In this document: piece by piece, positions 34,401 through 40,295 of the stretch
How the letters are laid out: the number at the start of each line of letters is the position of its first letter
Position numbering within the stretch: position 1 is the first letter of the stretch
Source: Siphonodentalium dalli
Taxonomy: Eukaryota; Mollusca; Scaphopoda; Gadilida; Siphonodentaliidae
DNA: 64,000 nt
Direction: 5' to 3'
Assembly (NCBI GenBank): GCA_032622095.1
Contig: CP136061.1
Coordinates: 82,122,324 to 82,186,323 of the forward strand
Notes under the pieces: model-generated
The model's input: only the letters and a program-made list of their open reading frames with translations
Database searches by the model: none
What the model was told of the DNA's origin: nothing
Position numbers and translations under genes: made by a program

Positions 34401-34521
34401 TGTTAGTTACATAAGTTACGACGATGAAAGCAAAAAACCACATGAAATCAACAACCCGCCAAGAATGTCTCGAGTCGATCGCCAACAATCTATACTCACC
34501 TTTCCTTCGTCCTTTCGGCAT
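7385..34521 (-). CDS. IFRD: Interferon-related developmental regulator (IFRD1/IFRD2 orthologue), 12 coding exons, 427 aa
   Basis: Coding segments in order of translation: 34521-34500, 32562-32452, 29681-29591, 27146-27066, 25179-24984, 23516-23466, 22159-21981, 18576-18468, 17190-17056, 14049-13921, 9601-9512 and 7474-7385. Every junction is GT-AG and the phases join to give 1284 nt ending in TGA. Human IFRD1 and IFRD2 are about 450 and 440 aa. Recognisable blocks are the basic start MPKGRRK, an acidic Ser-rich segment, a helical (ARM-like) middle with RCLKKGKGDEQALAA, AGETIALMYELARE and LATDSNKYRAK, then the IFRD C-terminal region with GIGPPIP and the basic end HLYNAAVFKARTKLRAK. The middle looks closer to IFRD2. 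In vertebrates IFRD1 is a transcriptional co-regulator, and IFRD2 binds idle ribosomes and blocks the mRNA channel with its C-terminal part. A role as ribosome-binding translation silencer is inferred from family. The introns are filled with transposons, and four splice junctions are locally duplicated. Confidence 0.95.
7508..7545 (-). repeat. Duplicated IFRD exon 12 acceptor
   Basis: TTTATTTTAG-CACCTGTATAATGCCGC repeats the true acceptor and exon start, with one change in about 33 bases, 60 bases upstream in transcript sense. If used, it reads HLYNAAVL then TAA at 7510-7508. Confidence 0.85.
8187..8540. mobile_element. TTAA-type MITE, family CCCTTTACCCAACA, copy 3
   Basis: TTAA on both sides; two inverted hairpin modules (8218-8286, 8309-8377) only 22 bases apart. 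Lies in IFRD intron 11. Confidence 0.85.
8541..9511 (-). other. IFRD intron 11, unique part
   Basis: No repeat or coding sequence recognised. Confidence 0.5.
9512..9601 (-). CDS. IFRD: IFRD coding exon 11
   Basis: Acceptor TTTATCAG, donor GTAAGT, 90 bases, phase 0. Encodes DNEMVREIFGIGPPIPMASM then KPTKGQRHER, matching the NEFLRNVFELGPP region of the IFRD C-terminal domain. Confidence 0.93.
10377..11240. mobile_element. hAT-like element with TAGGGCCCTG ends (IFRD intron 10)
   Basis: Left end TAGGGCCCTGCGAATCAG, right end CTTCACAGGGCCCTA, with sub-terminal inverted similarity (GATTCGG, ATCGATCC, CCATTAGG words) over about 80 bases. Flanking 8-mers ATCAGAAT and CTCAGAAA agree at 6 of 8. No transposase is recognisable. 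Confidence 0.65.
11241..13085 (+). repeat. 33/31-bp minisatellite built from a hAT-like terminus
   Basis: About 57 units. The longer form is 33 bases and contains CTCAGAAATTATACAGAG followed by CTTCACAGGGCCCTA; the shorter lacks two bases (ACAG to AG). The 15-base end of the unit equals the right terminus of the preceding element, and its first eight bases equal that element's right flank. The 33-base form keeps an open frame by arithmetic only. Confidence 0.9.
13195..13620. mobile_element. CAGAATGAGGTCCCC multi-hairpin element (IFRD intron 10)
   Basis: Inverted CAGAATGAGGTCCCCAGAGG / CCTCTGGGGACCTCATTCTG at both sides, each with the GTGATGCTAGCC arms. Inside are CATCTTCTGGGAAGTATCTA and AACTTCAATCTGATC. 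AAGCCTGCAAATAGCGTG and its complement are the outer ends. Confidence 0.75.
13781..13892 (-). repeat. Three extra copies of the IFRD exon 10 end and donor
   Basis: Copies at 13781-13800, 13821-13854 and 13871-13892 repeat ACATCTACGTGTAAGTATTA (with small changes). Each keeps an intact GTAAGT. Confidence 0.88.
13921..14049 (-). CDS. IFRD: IFRD coding exon 10
   Basis: Acceptor TTGTTTCAG, donor GTAAGT, 129 bases, phase 0. Encodes SISFGTELIYIDSWTRKKQY then TLCQVLTSGINQHLR, matching the FGPERMYIDCW and LGSGMQYHLQ region of IFRD1. The donor and the end of the exon recur three more times just downstream (13781-13892). Confidence 0.95.
14050..14939 (-). other. IFRD intron 9, proximal part
   Basis: AT-rich; no transposon ends or exons recognised. 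Confidence 0.45.
14940..15670 (+). repeat. ~155-bp repeat family ACCTGGTTTTCGAACTCGTC, first pair
   Basis: Units at about 15352 and 15518 share ACAAACCTGGTTTTCGAACT, GAGATATTRTTGCAA and GAGTTATCGCGCTAA. The preceding 400 bases have 'tcgagaaa' and 'ggtataactcaactaaacaa' words of the same style. Unclassified; lies in IFRD intron 9. Confidence 0.6.
16615..17026 (+). repeat. ~155-bp repeat family ACCTGGTTTTCGAACTCGTC, second pair
   Basis: Units at about 16740 and 16905 of the same family. The second ends only 30 bases from the IFRD exon 9 donor. Confidence 0.65.
17025..17052 (-). repeat. Duplicated piece of IFRD exon 9 just past its donor
   Basis: ATTGGCGCTAACAGAGATCT here matches GATCGGCGCCAACAGAGATC of the exon (17108-17080), about 56 bases apart. 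Confidence 0.75.
17056..17190 (-). CDS. IFRD: IFRD coding exon 9
   Basis: Acceptor TTTTTCAG, donor GTAAGA, phase 0 both ends. Encodes LKQLATDSNKYRAKKDRRQQ then RSSFRDILHTVE, very close to IFRD2. Bases 17025-17052, just past the donor, repeat about 28 exonic bases from 17080-17108. Confidence 0.95.
17333..17657. mobile_element. hAT-like MITE with GGGCTGCAAYGAT ends (IFRD intron 8)
   Basis: TTGGGCTGCAATGATTCA on the left and GTATCGTTGCAGCCCTA on the right, with repeated GTATCGTGATA words inside. Flanking 8-mers agree at 5 of 8. Confidence 0.6.
18468..18576 (-). CDS. IFRD: IFRD coding exon 8
   Basis: Acceptor TTTTTTCAG, donor GTGAGT. Encodes YLKKMLDLLLSQDVDLRITA followed by GETIALMYELAREEDE, nearly identical in its second half to AAGETIALLFELARD of IFRD2. 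A 21-bp minisatellite begins about 20 bases upstream of the acceptor. Confidence 0.95.
18600..18785 (+). repeat. 21-bp minisatellite upstream of IFRD exon 8
   Basis: Units of AATAAAGTGGCTGGATTAATG, about seven, the later ones spaced by insertions. They lie in the intron just before the exon 8 acceptor in transcript sense. Confidence 0.8.
19440..20770. mobile_element. CAGAATGAGG-family element interrupted by another element
   Basis: Hairpins at 19475-19572 (GAGGTCCCAATAGGGTGAAT) and 20660-20760 belong to one copy, split by the insertion 19661-20550. Confidence 0.65.
19661..20550. mobile_element. ~0.9-kb element with 60-bp imperfect inverted ends, nested in a CAGAATGAGG element
   Basis: GTTGCGGTGGCCCTGTGTAT and GGGAAAACAG at the left pair with CTGTTTTCCC and ATACACTGGGTCACCGCAAC at the right. 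The host element's words (CATTAGTCACCTCGATCA; TTATGCATTTTATCTTCTGG) continue on either side. Confidence 0.65.
20815..21220 (+). repeat. Two tandem degenerate copies of the SINE-like repeat
   Basis: Units begin near 20839 and 21026 (period about 180). Both have TTTGAACCCATGTTCAGACT, CTTTTTAAGGATGTCCCTGT, AGCCAAGGTCGTTCG and GATGTGCCATTTCAAGTGAT. The B box is lost. Confidence 0.65.
21981..22159 (-). CDS. IFRD: IFRD coding exon 7
   Basis: Acceptor ATTTTTCAG, donor GTATGT. Encodes HSCEVMNVLQDVFKNSF and HSSALSGWALLLSIAPPN, matching the segment of human IFRDs that ends in AWTLLLTICP. The final AG joins exon 8 to restore frame. Confidence 0.94.
22236..22955. mobile_element. CAGAATGAGG-family element cluster (IFRD intron 6)
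   Basis: Hairpins at 22255-22350, 22565-22610, 22672-22770 and 22835-22935. ATGGTGCCAGACATTTACAG and its complement mark the outer ends. At least two overlapping copies. Confidence 0.7.
22956..23465 (-). other. IFRD intron 6, unique part
   Basis: Nothing recognised. Confidence 0.45.
23466..23516 (-). CDS. IFRD: IFRD coding exon 6
   Basis: A 51-base exon, phase 0 at both ends, between acceptor TTATTCCAG and donor GTGAGT. Encodes CATCLAVISFIGSDDIE, matching CATCFGVCCFIATDDI of IFRD1. Confidence 0.93.
23753..24053. mobile_element. TTAA-type MITE, family CCTCTTCGCTGCTA
   Basis: TTAACCTCTTCGCTGCTA at the left, TAGCAGCGAAGAGGTTAT at the right. No hairpin module inside. Lies in IFRD intron 5. Confidence 0.7.
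24186..24597. mobile_element. GTGGGGAATCA-family element, right end missing (IFRD intron 5)
   Basis: Begins CAGTGGGGAATCATGTGG and contains inverted ACATTCTGACCAGTTGTCAG / GGCAACTTTGGTCAGAATGT. It is homologous to 58350-58850 but stops before the terminal complement. Confidence 0.65.
24630..24950 (-). repeat. Tandem decayed copies of the IFRD exon 5 end and splice donor
   Basis: About nine units of roughly 38 bases. Each unit on the minus strand is a version of CTCAAAGCTCGTGCCGAG followed by GTAAATAC. Some keep the GT donor (24945-24944, for example) and some have lost it (near 24835). Confidence 0.85.
24984..25179 (-). CDS. IFRD: IFRD coding exon 5
   Basis: Acceptor TTTACCAG, donor GTAAAT. 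Encodes the family-defining stretch RCLKKGKGDEQALAAQC, then LLIVQLGQDAEDII and SASLKARAE. The last ~25 bases of the exon plus its donor are repeated about nine times in the following intron (24630-24950). Confidence 0.95.
25256..25400. repeat. Palindrome in IFRD intron 4
   Basis: GATATAAGATTTTATGAAAC and GTTTCATAAAATCTTATTTC arms; the inner TGATTCACAA / TTGTGAATCA arm is centred at 25337. Confidence 0.8.
25401..26590 (-). other. IFRD intron 4, unique part
   Basis: No transposon ends recognised. Confidence 0.45.
26606..27032. mobile_element. MITE with TACCCTGTGCC hairpins, 15-bp flanking repeat, in IFRD intron 4
   Basis: Two hairpin modules (26650-26733, 26950-27019) enclose an inner segment with 'gagccccagacaaacatgag'. 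TGAAACACTATTTGT occurs at 26591-26605 and again at 27033-27047. The right repeat begins 19 bases beyond the IFRD exon 4 donor. Confidence 0.75.
27066..27146 (-). CDS. IFRD: IFRD coding exon 4
   Basis: Acceptor AATTCCAG, donor GTAATT. Reads SAQARKTALQGLTKALSKKY then MIDFLADR, colinear with the human SAKTRQAALEGIKNAL helix pair. A MITE with a 15-bp flanking repeat sits 19 bases beyond the donor. Confidence 0.93.
27240..27366. repeat. Palindrome in IFRD intron 3
   Basis: TAAGAAATGGATGTTGATTT / AATCAACATCCATTACTTA and ATGCAAGTTGGTC / GACCAACTTGCAT arms around 27306. Confidence 0.85.
27778..28004. mobile_element. CCCTTTCATGA-family MITE abutting another TTAA element
   Basis: Left end TTAACCTTTCCATGACTGGA, right end AATGAAAGGGTTAT. 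Its left TTAA is also the right TTAA of a CTATACTAAATG-type fragment (27660-27781), so two elements share one target site. Confidence 0.65.
28006..28436. mobile_element. Foldback element, TTAAAGGCAC ends (IFRD intron 3)
   Basis: Inverted arms of about 150 bases with CCGTAAACAGAAAAACA / CTTTCTGTTTGTGGCGG and GTAAACAGCATGTTATC inside. Same family as 50379-50762. Confidence 0.7.
28447..28469 (+). repeat. G23 homopolymer run
   Basis: Twenty-three consecutive G, 26 bases before the left target duplication of the hAT element. Run length may be unreliable in assembly. Confidence 0.8.
28503..29553. mobile_element. hAT element with 8-bp target duplication (IFRD intron 3)
   Basis: TAGGGTCCTGCGAAT at the left and its exact complement at the right, flanked on both sides by ACACAGTG (28495-28502, 29554-29561). 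Sub-terminal ATTCGATTCGA words are present at both ends. Length 1051 bases, so no full transposase. Confidence 0.92.
28998..29195 (+). pseudogene. BED-type zinc-finger remnant of a hAT transposase
   Basis: The 65-codon ORF reads YKCDECNMVYKSQASG then TTLLWNHLSKKHPALHKQ. CxxC followed by HxxxxH after a short hydrophobic stretch is the BED finger found at the N-terminus of many hAT transposases. Its place inside an element with hAT ends and an 8-bp duplication supports this. No catalytic domain follows. Confidence 0.75.
29591..29681 (-). CDS. IFRD: IFRD coding exon 3
   Basis: Acceptor TTTTTTCAG, donor GTAAAT. Reads TQENEVDETAAVEQWEEKIK followed by DYMEGLMMK, the start of the helical region (human: acidic stretch, then LEYKLKGLIDL). 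Phase 1 in, phase 2 out. A complete hAT-like element ends 30 bases beyond the donor. Confidence 0.9.
29777..30250. mobile_element. Foldback element, TTAAAGGTACTCAATCCG ends (IFRD intron 2)
   Basis: ~120-bp arms. Left reads TTAAAGGTACTCAATCCG ... GATTCGAGTCGAGGAAG, and the right is its complement, ending GGATTGAGTACCTTTAA. One related arm lies at 7575-7670. Confidence 0.75.
31085..31745. mobile_element. CAGAATGAGG-family element, partly degraded (IFRD intron 2)
   Basis: ATGGTGCCAGACATTTCCAG at the left, 'cagaatgaggtcaccagagg' and 'caccctccaggaacctc' at the right, with the middle words GCCTCATCTTCT and CAAATTGGCAGATGACACAA. Confidence 0.6.
32036..32430. mobile_element. hAT-like MITE with TAGGGCTGCAATGAT ends (IFRD intron 2)
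   Basis: Left end TAGGGCTGCAATGATTTATC, right end ATGGTTGCAGTCCTA, flanks AAACCCAG and AACCCGAG. It lies 21 bases from the IFRD exon 2 donor. Confidence 0.6.
32452..32562 (-). CDS. IFRD: IFRD coding exon 2
   Basis: Acceptor TTATGCAG precedes the exon and donor GTAAGT follows it. It encodes an acidic, Ser-rich, probably disordered segment (KKGADSMPPSEEEYDTADN, then MSTVSGQSEE), like the MSHCSGYS region of IFRD1. A hAT-like insertion ends only 21 bases beyond the donor. Confidence 0.9.
32606..32824. mobile_element. Palindromic mariner-like MITE, copy 4 (IFRD intron 1)
   Basis: Same palindrome centred near 32716. It lies 44 bases upstream of the IFRD exon 2 acceptor in transcript sense. Confidence 0.85.
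33613..33958. mobile_element. Foldback/MITE with TACCGG ... AAGTTGGCC ends (IFRD intron 1)
   Basis: The left arm has GGATAAGTTGGCCCCACGCG and AAGTCGGCCC. The right arm has GGGGCCGACTTCTC and CGCGCGTGGCCAACTTCTCC. Both ends carry TACCGG / CCGGTA. Confidence 0.7.
34500..34521 (-). CDS. IFRD: IFRD coding exon 1 (start codon)
   Basis: ATG at 34521-34519 encodes MPKGRRK and leaves one base of the next codon before donor GTGAGT (34499-34494). The short Lys/Arg-rich start matches the MPK/MPR start of vertebrate IFRD proteins, which supports this ATG. The 5' untranslated region is not defined. Confidence 0.88.
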
Positions 34522-35152
34522 ATTTAATCTTAAGTGTCTGTGTCACTCAAATAATTAGATCTTCCAAAATATTTATGCTTTCGTATGTGGTAATCACAAT
34601 GATAATAACAGAGATTTTTAGATAAATTTCTTATATACCACATGGACATATTTGCATGGCCAGGCGTGCTATTCCATACAAAAGGTCATGTCTATTTTTA
34701 GCAACAGAACAACACGCTTGATGTCATCAAAACGAACACGCACGCAGCGATCAGGTGCGCTGGTGGGTAAATTATGTTAAATTGGTAACGCAAATGGCAT
34801 TCTAATAACTCTGCTATTAAAAAGCTATATCTTGAGTTCAGATTGCATCGTTATTTTGTGCATTTTAATATGAAAACTGTTGGAAAAATGTGAAAATATA
34901 AGATTTCATGATCAGTTTCTGGGGATTTCCTCGTGCATGTACATATGAATTATTGGGCGCGAGTTGAAAATTGGTGATTAAATTGGGAGCAAATTTAAGA
35001 AAGCTGACAACAAGCTCTCCCATCGTCATCATCTCATGGAGTAGTTTCTTGTTTTGTCGACGAGTTACTTACTCCATTATCCTTGAGAAATGTTTCTGAT
35101 TCTTTCTAACGTGAACAACGACACAAGAATCAGCAGACAGTCGTCCACTTAC
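34522..35152 (-). promoter_or_regulatory. Probable IFRD upstream region
   Basis: This lies between IFRD exon 1 and the candidate alternative first exon. No TATA box is clearly placed. It contains no transposon that I recognise, unlike almost every other gap here, which fits a promoter or first intron kept free of insertions. Confidence 0.35.
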
Positions 35153-35198
35153 CATATAATTTTTCAATAAAAAACCGATCCTGATGTAGTTTCACCAT
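35153..35198 (-). CDS. Candidate alternative first exon of IFRD
   Basis: ATG at 35198 opens 15 codons (MVKLHQDRFFIEKLY) and leaves one base at a strong donor, GTAAGT. IFRD exon 2 needs exactly one leading base, so this exon could replace exon 1 in frame. The word AAGATGGCG (35210-35202), typical of YY1-type core promoters, lies just upstream. The ATG inside it opens a 14-codon ORF that ends in TGA at 35164, overlapping the exon in another frame. I do not recognise the peptide. It could instead be an untranslated exon or the first exon of another gene. Confidence 0.35.
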
Positions 35199-35551
35199 GA
35201 TACGCCATCTTATCTGTAAGACGATATTTCCACCTGCACATCATTCTGGGGTCTGAAACGGTGACGGAATCTGACGAGGTTTGCCGAATGATCTGCACAT
35301 GTACGGTACATGTATGTCACAATGGTTTTGATACTGGGCAAAATTAATGTTTTGTGTTGGATAACGTGGTTTATTGCTCTCAATTGCAAGTAAACATCAT
35401 ACACATGGCACCAAAGGTGTACTGCTGTACATGTATAGACTATATATATGTACATTGGTTTCGTTCTTTAACTATACAAGAGAAATTATAGATGCGTAAC
35501 TAGTGTAGATATCAGTGCTAATTTCTCTATCAAGTCTGTACATATCAAATG

Positions 35552-35966
35552 CAGTCGTAAGTCGGGATTTTTTTTACCCTGTGCCAATGCATTCTCTTAT
35601 ATATGCGAGTCGACCATAGGTCGCCTCGCATATATAAGAGAATGCATTGGCCTAACAATTTTTTATCATTTTTTTTAAATAAATGTTTCTTACAATTTTT
35701 AGGACATAAAATAAAAAAACATCCAATACCCTACAGGGAGCCCCACACATATAAGCATATAGAAGAGTGTTGTCTGCTCATGTTTGTCTGGGGCTCTGTA
35801 TGGGTGAAATTAAAAAATTGTTAAAGAATACAAGAAAAAAATATTAAAATTGTAAAAAATTGTTAGGCCAATGCATTCTCTTATATATGCGAGGCGACCT
35901 ATGGTCGACTCCCAAATATAAGAGAATGCATTGGCACAGGGTAAAAAAAATCCCGACTTACGACTG
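35552..35966. mobile_element. MITE with 34-bp perfect ends CAGTCGTAAGTCGGGATT
   Basis: Identical inverted ends from CAGTCGTAAG to ACCCTGTGCC (35552-35585, 35933-35966), the hairpin module at each side, and an inner segment that is the reverse complement of that in 26606-27032. The two elements are one family whose cores lie in opposite orientation. Confidence 0.85.
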
Positions 35967-36289
35967 TTTCTATAAATATTGAAGGAAGCATATTTTGCGG
36001 AGTATAGAACTGATTGACAATGTTTTTATTACTTCTGTTCGGTCTGGCGACGATGTTCCATTTCAACTCAACTTGGTAACGTATGTAGCATTGCAATACA
36101 ATAGAAACAACTAGGGGCTATTATGTAGTTGCTGTAACTTCAAACATAATGAAATGGTGCGGCTGGAAAATTTCACGTCACATCCTGATATGTTTTACAG
36201 AAATAAAACACTAATATTTTGAACTGAGAAGAAAATATATTTTTTGAGATTCTTACACCTCTACTTCTTCATCATAAGTGAGAATGCGC

Positions 36290-36960
36290 CTTTACCATGG
36301 TAATGTCATGGTATTATCAGAGTAATTTACCATGGTAGAAACAGGGTACTTTACCATGGTAGTACCAGGGTACTTTGCCACATGGTAGAATTGCCGATTT
36401 ACATGTCAGAGTTTTGGAGGCACGGACTCAGTTCATTGCTTCACATTTGCTTAACTCAGTGAGCGTGAGCAAATTCTCATTTCTTATCGAAATGGCCATG
36501 TGTCGATCGGAATGGTTCATTAGATGTCACTCAAACCAAATTAAGCTTGAAAATAGGTCATGATTTTAATTCATGCCGGGGTTCGAACCCGCGCCAACCT
36601 CGTCTAGCGCAGACTGAGATGATCTTATCCACGACCTAACCACTTCGGCTACGGAGGTATCATTAAAAAGGAAGCCCTTTCGCCGAGAATTATAGAAGCA
36701 TGTCAGTCTGAACATGGGTTTGAACCCACTATACCTTCGGAATTCTTGATCTGACATTCTGGAAACATCACTATTAATGCACTTCCTCCGAAATTGCATC
36801 ATTGATCATACGATTACTGGTACTGCATGGCGTATATACATGTCAGAGTGTTGGAGGCACAAACTCAGTATGAGTGTTCATTGCTTCATATTTGCTTAAC
36901 TCAGTGAGCGTGAGCTAATTCTCATTTCTTATCGAAATGGCCAAGTGTCTTGCAATGGTA
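36290..36960. repeat. Duplicated segment flanking the SINE-like copy
   Basis: ACATGTCAGAGTTTTGGAGG and TAACTCAGTGAGCGTGAGC occur at 36400-36510 and again at 36838-36950. TTTACCATGGTAG-type repeats lie on the outer sides of both (36293-36390, 36957-37050). Confidence 0.65.
36566..36765 (-). repeat. SINE-like repeat with Pol III boxes and a conserved leader
   Basis: The minus strand reads leader ACCCATGTTCAGACTGACAT, CTTCCTTTTTAATGATACC, then A box GTAGCCGAAGTGGTTAGG and B box GCGGGTTCGAACCCCGG. The tRNA-like part resembles tRNA-Ser/Leu. The leader also occurs in the copies at 20.8-21.2 kb. Confidence 0.6.
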
Positions 36961-37404
36961 CATGTAGTTTACCATGCATGGTAGTGTCATGGTACTTTAC
37001 CGTCGTAGTACCGGTACCTGGGTACTTAACCATGTAGTACCAGGGCACGCTAGTAGAAGCCTTACACTTTGAGACAACACATTGTATTTGAGTTCAGTAA
37101 TGACAAGTGATTATCTACGGTGGTAAACTCTTCTTCACTTAACTTAGTTATAACAGTATTCTTGTCAAATTTTGTTAACTTTGGAGTATGACACGGTGTA
37201 CAATTGTTTCGCACTGATTAAATAACAAACTATGATTTTCTTATCACACAAATAGACAGAAAACACACCAGCTGAGTAATGTGCTAGCTATCGTGCAATA
37301 GAGTTATACATGTATCCATTATAGAGTGAACACTATATGTGCCCCTTTATCTCCACGCTCTTGGCGGGATCATTGGGATGTGAATGAGGTTTGGTATATT
37401 CATG

Positions 37405-37895
37405 AACAAACCTGCAAATAGCGTGTTCACATGTCATTTGCAGAATGTGGTCCCCAGAGGGTGAATGTAGTAGTTTTTACTCACGCAACAACCCAATCAT
37501 TGAAACTCCCCACCACTGCATGCATGTCATCGTCTCATCTTTTTTGTCCATACTTCCTGCTATCCCTAACACAATATTCTTCCTTCTTTCATCCCTAATA
37601 CAAATTCTGTTATTTATCGCCAATTATCCGAAAACTTTTATTTCCAATCCTTCCCGTCTGAACTATAAACCACTCTCTTATTCTTCTTGGGACTGGCATG
37701 TAGCCAAAGAGGAGAAGACTTCATATAATCCCTCGGGATTGTTGTCTGATCCTCGTTTCCATATATTAACACTTCTATGATGCCTATATATGTGTCATTT
37801 GTAAATTATTGTTATTTGTTTGGATTTGGAAATAAAAATATGTGTACACTAATTTTGCGATGTTATCCCGCGCAGCGGGCTAGCATCACCACATA
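37405..37895. mobile_element. CAGAATGAGG-family element split by a short retroelement tail
   Basis: CATTTGCAGAATGTGGTCCC begins a hairpin that breaks at about 37470. The other half, TTATCCCGCGCAGCGGGCTA, resumes at 37863. Between them is about 390 bases ending GGAAATAAAAATATGTG, resembling a LINE 3' tail on the plus strand. Confidence 0.55.
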
Positions 37896-38103
37896 TACAT
37901 CTACAGTATACCCCATACCCTCAATGAACTGAGGATTATTAGGGGGCGCATGGATAAAAGTTATTTACATGGGTAAAAGAATATTTTATTTTTTTGTTTA
38001 TTATTAAAATAAAAGCATTTGAGTTTTATGTACCATTATTTTGGTACTATGGTGATCGGGCTGTGGTGGTTTTGTGGAGGAGCCCTGCTTGCCTTTACCG
38101 GGT

Positions 38104-40150
38104 TCACATACATGACTGTGGTCTGTGGAGGGCATCCTTAAACATTGATGCGTCCTGAATATAGGCTGTGTCGGTTGAGATTTTGTTCCAGAGAGAAATT
38201 GTTCGAGGATAGAAGGAAGTGCTGAGGTATTTTGGTCGATAGAATGGGCGGAGAAGTTTGTGGTCTCGTGTGGGTGTTAGAGGAGCAGGGTCAGTGATGT
38301 TTACATGGTTATGTCGGATTTTATGGAAGAGAATAAGAGAGGAGAAGTCTCTTCTTCTGCTGAGAGTAGGTCGTTTGAGAATTCTTAGCATGTTTGTGGG
38401 GCTGCTTAGGTAGTTGTAGATATTAAAGATGTACCTGACAGCTTGGTGTTGTAACATTTCGATTTTTGCAGTAAGGCCTATTTGCCATGGGTGCCATATG
38501 GGACAGCAGTATTCGAGCTGTGGTCGAACATATGTTTTGTATGCCAGCTCCTTTATTATTCTGTTGTCTGTTCTGATGTTACGTTTTAGGGACCTCAGTG
38601 TGGCATTTGCTTTGTTCACTTTGTTAATGTGAGGTTTCCATTCAAGCTTATTTGTGATGGTTAGGCCGAGGTACGTGGTTGCAGAGGTGTTTTTCAGTAT
38701 AATGCCATAAAGTAGATAGTAACTTTTGTTTGTTATTGGTTCCTTTTTCTGGTTATTGTAATTATTTCACATTTGTTGGTGTTGAAAGACATGGCCCATT
38801 CTTTTTACCATTTTTCAAGTTGGTTTAAATCTTGTTGGAGATGGTTACAGTCAGTGGGGGATAAGATAGTACAGTAGACGATAGTGTCATCTGCGAAGAG
38901 TCGTGTGTTGCATTTCAGGGATGTGGGCATATCATTGATGTAGATACGGAAGAGGCGGAGCCCCAGGATATATACCCGGAGGGACACCTGATAGTACAGG
39001 ACAGGATTCTGATTCAGAGCCATCAACAAGGACTTTCTGTGTTCTGTTGGAGAGGAATGATGTTATCCAATTTACTGTGGTATTATCTATGCCTACTTTT
39101 TCAGTTTTAAGATGAGGCGTTGATGGTCAACTTTATCAAAGGCCTTTGAAAAGTCTAAAACCGCCACATCGGTGTGTTGATGCTGTGCAAAAGAGTCCAG
39201 TATATCCTGTGAGAAAGAGACAAGTTGAGTTTCACAGCTTAGACGTGAGCGGAATCCATGTTGGTGTTTATATAGGAGTTTATTAGAATCAAGAAAGGAC
39301 ATAATTTTAGAGGTGATAATATGTTCCAGTTGTTTGTTGAGGATACAGGTAAGAGATATTGGGCGATAGTTTTCAGGTTTTGCCTTGGATCCTTTTTTGA
39401 AGATTGGGGCAACTTGGACAATACGCCAGTCGAAGTGTACCTCGCCTGGTGAAAGATAGTGGCGGAAGAGGTTTGTGATTATGGGTGAGATTTCTGCATG
39501 TGTTTCCTTAAGGAAGTAGGGAGAGATCATGTCGATGCCCATCGCTTTGTTTGATTTGAGCTGTTTCAGTAGTTTGGGCACGCCTTCGTTTGTGATGTCG
39601 CTGATCTTCATTTCATTACTTCTGTTGTGCGACATAAGATGTTTTAGTTCGCAGGAGTGTGACAGGGTCAGAGGTTTGGGTGTTGTAAAAGCAGAGTGGA
39701 ATTGCTGGTTGAGGGCATCAGTTTGGTCTTTAGGTTGGAGTTTAATTTCACCCTCAACTTTCAGTGGGGAGACACCTGTATTTTCGCGTTTGCGCTGTTT
39801 TACAAATGACCAAATCCCCCCCCCCTTGTCTGTTGTTTACAGTGTCGCCTTTGCCTTCTTTGTGGCAGTCAGAACATACAATCTTTTCAATGTGTTGTCA
39901 GTATCCTTGACGTATTTTGGTTTGAACGAGGCGTTTAATGGATTTGTATTTGGTTTGGAGGTTTTCGGTGTTTTTGTTTTGGCCTCTCCTGATTTGTCGG
40001 TGGAGATGCACTTTCTTCCGAAGGAGATTTTGTTTCAAGGGTGATCCATGCCTTGAAGGCTTGGACTGGTTCTTATGTGCATGTAGTCTTGGTGGGAATA
40101 TATTTGTTGGTGAGTTCATGGATCTTATTTTGTATTAGTTGCCATTTTCC
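38104..40150 (-). pseudogene. LINE reverse transcriptase and C-terminal region, broken
   Basis: The longest open part (39635-39093) shows KSNKAMGIDMIS, KPENYRPISLT, HQHGFRS and VAVLDFSKAFDKVDH (domain A with the first catalytic Asp). The SGVPQG-type turn is damaged near 39000. Catalytic FADDTIVY follows at about 38910. The C-terminal part (38619-38104) carries YVRPQLEYCCPIWHP and SFYPRTISLWNKI, typical of CR1/Jockey-group LINEs. The linker upstream of RT (40119-39898) reads QNKIHELTNKYIPTK across a frameshift. There is a stop near 38800 and at least one frameshift between 39093 and 39029. Confidence 0.88.
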
Positions 40151-40219
40151 TTCCACGTCCAGTTTTTAGCTCACCTGAGACGAAGTCTCCGGTGGAGCTA
40201 TAGTCATCACTCCTCGTCC

Positions 40220-40295
40220 GTCGTCCGTCCGTGCGTCCGTCTGTCCGTCTGTCCGTCTGTCCGTCTGTCCGTCTGTCCGTCCGTCCGTCCGTCAA
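40220..40295. repeat. 8-bp minisatellite (GTCCGTCT)n
   Basis: Pyrimidine-rich CGTCCGTC/TGTC units repeat about nine times at the left edge of the block inserted in the LINE. Confidence 0.85.

Noticed and set aside
37445-37780. 111-codon plus-strand ORF as a host gene
   Set aside because: It begins inside a CAGAATGAGG hairpin and ends before an AATAAA-rich tail; best read as a truncated retroelement 3' end.
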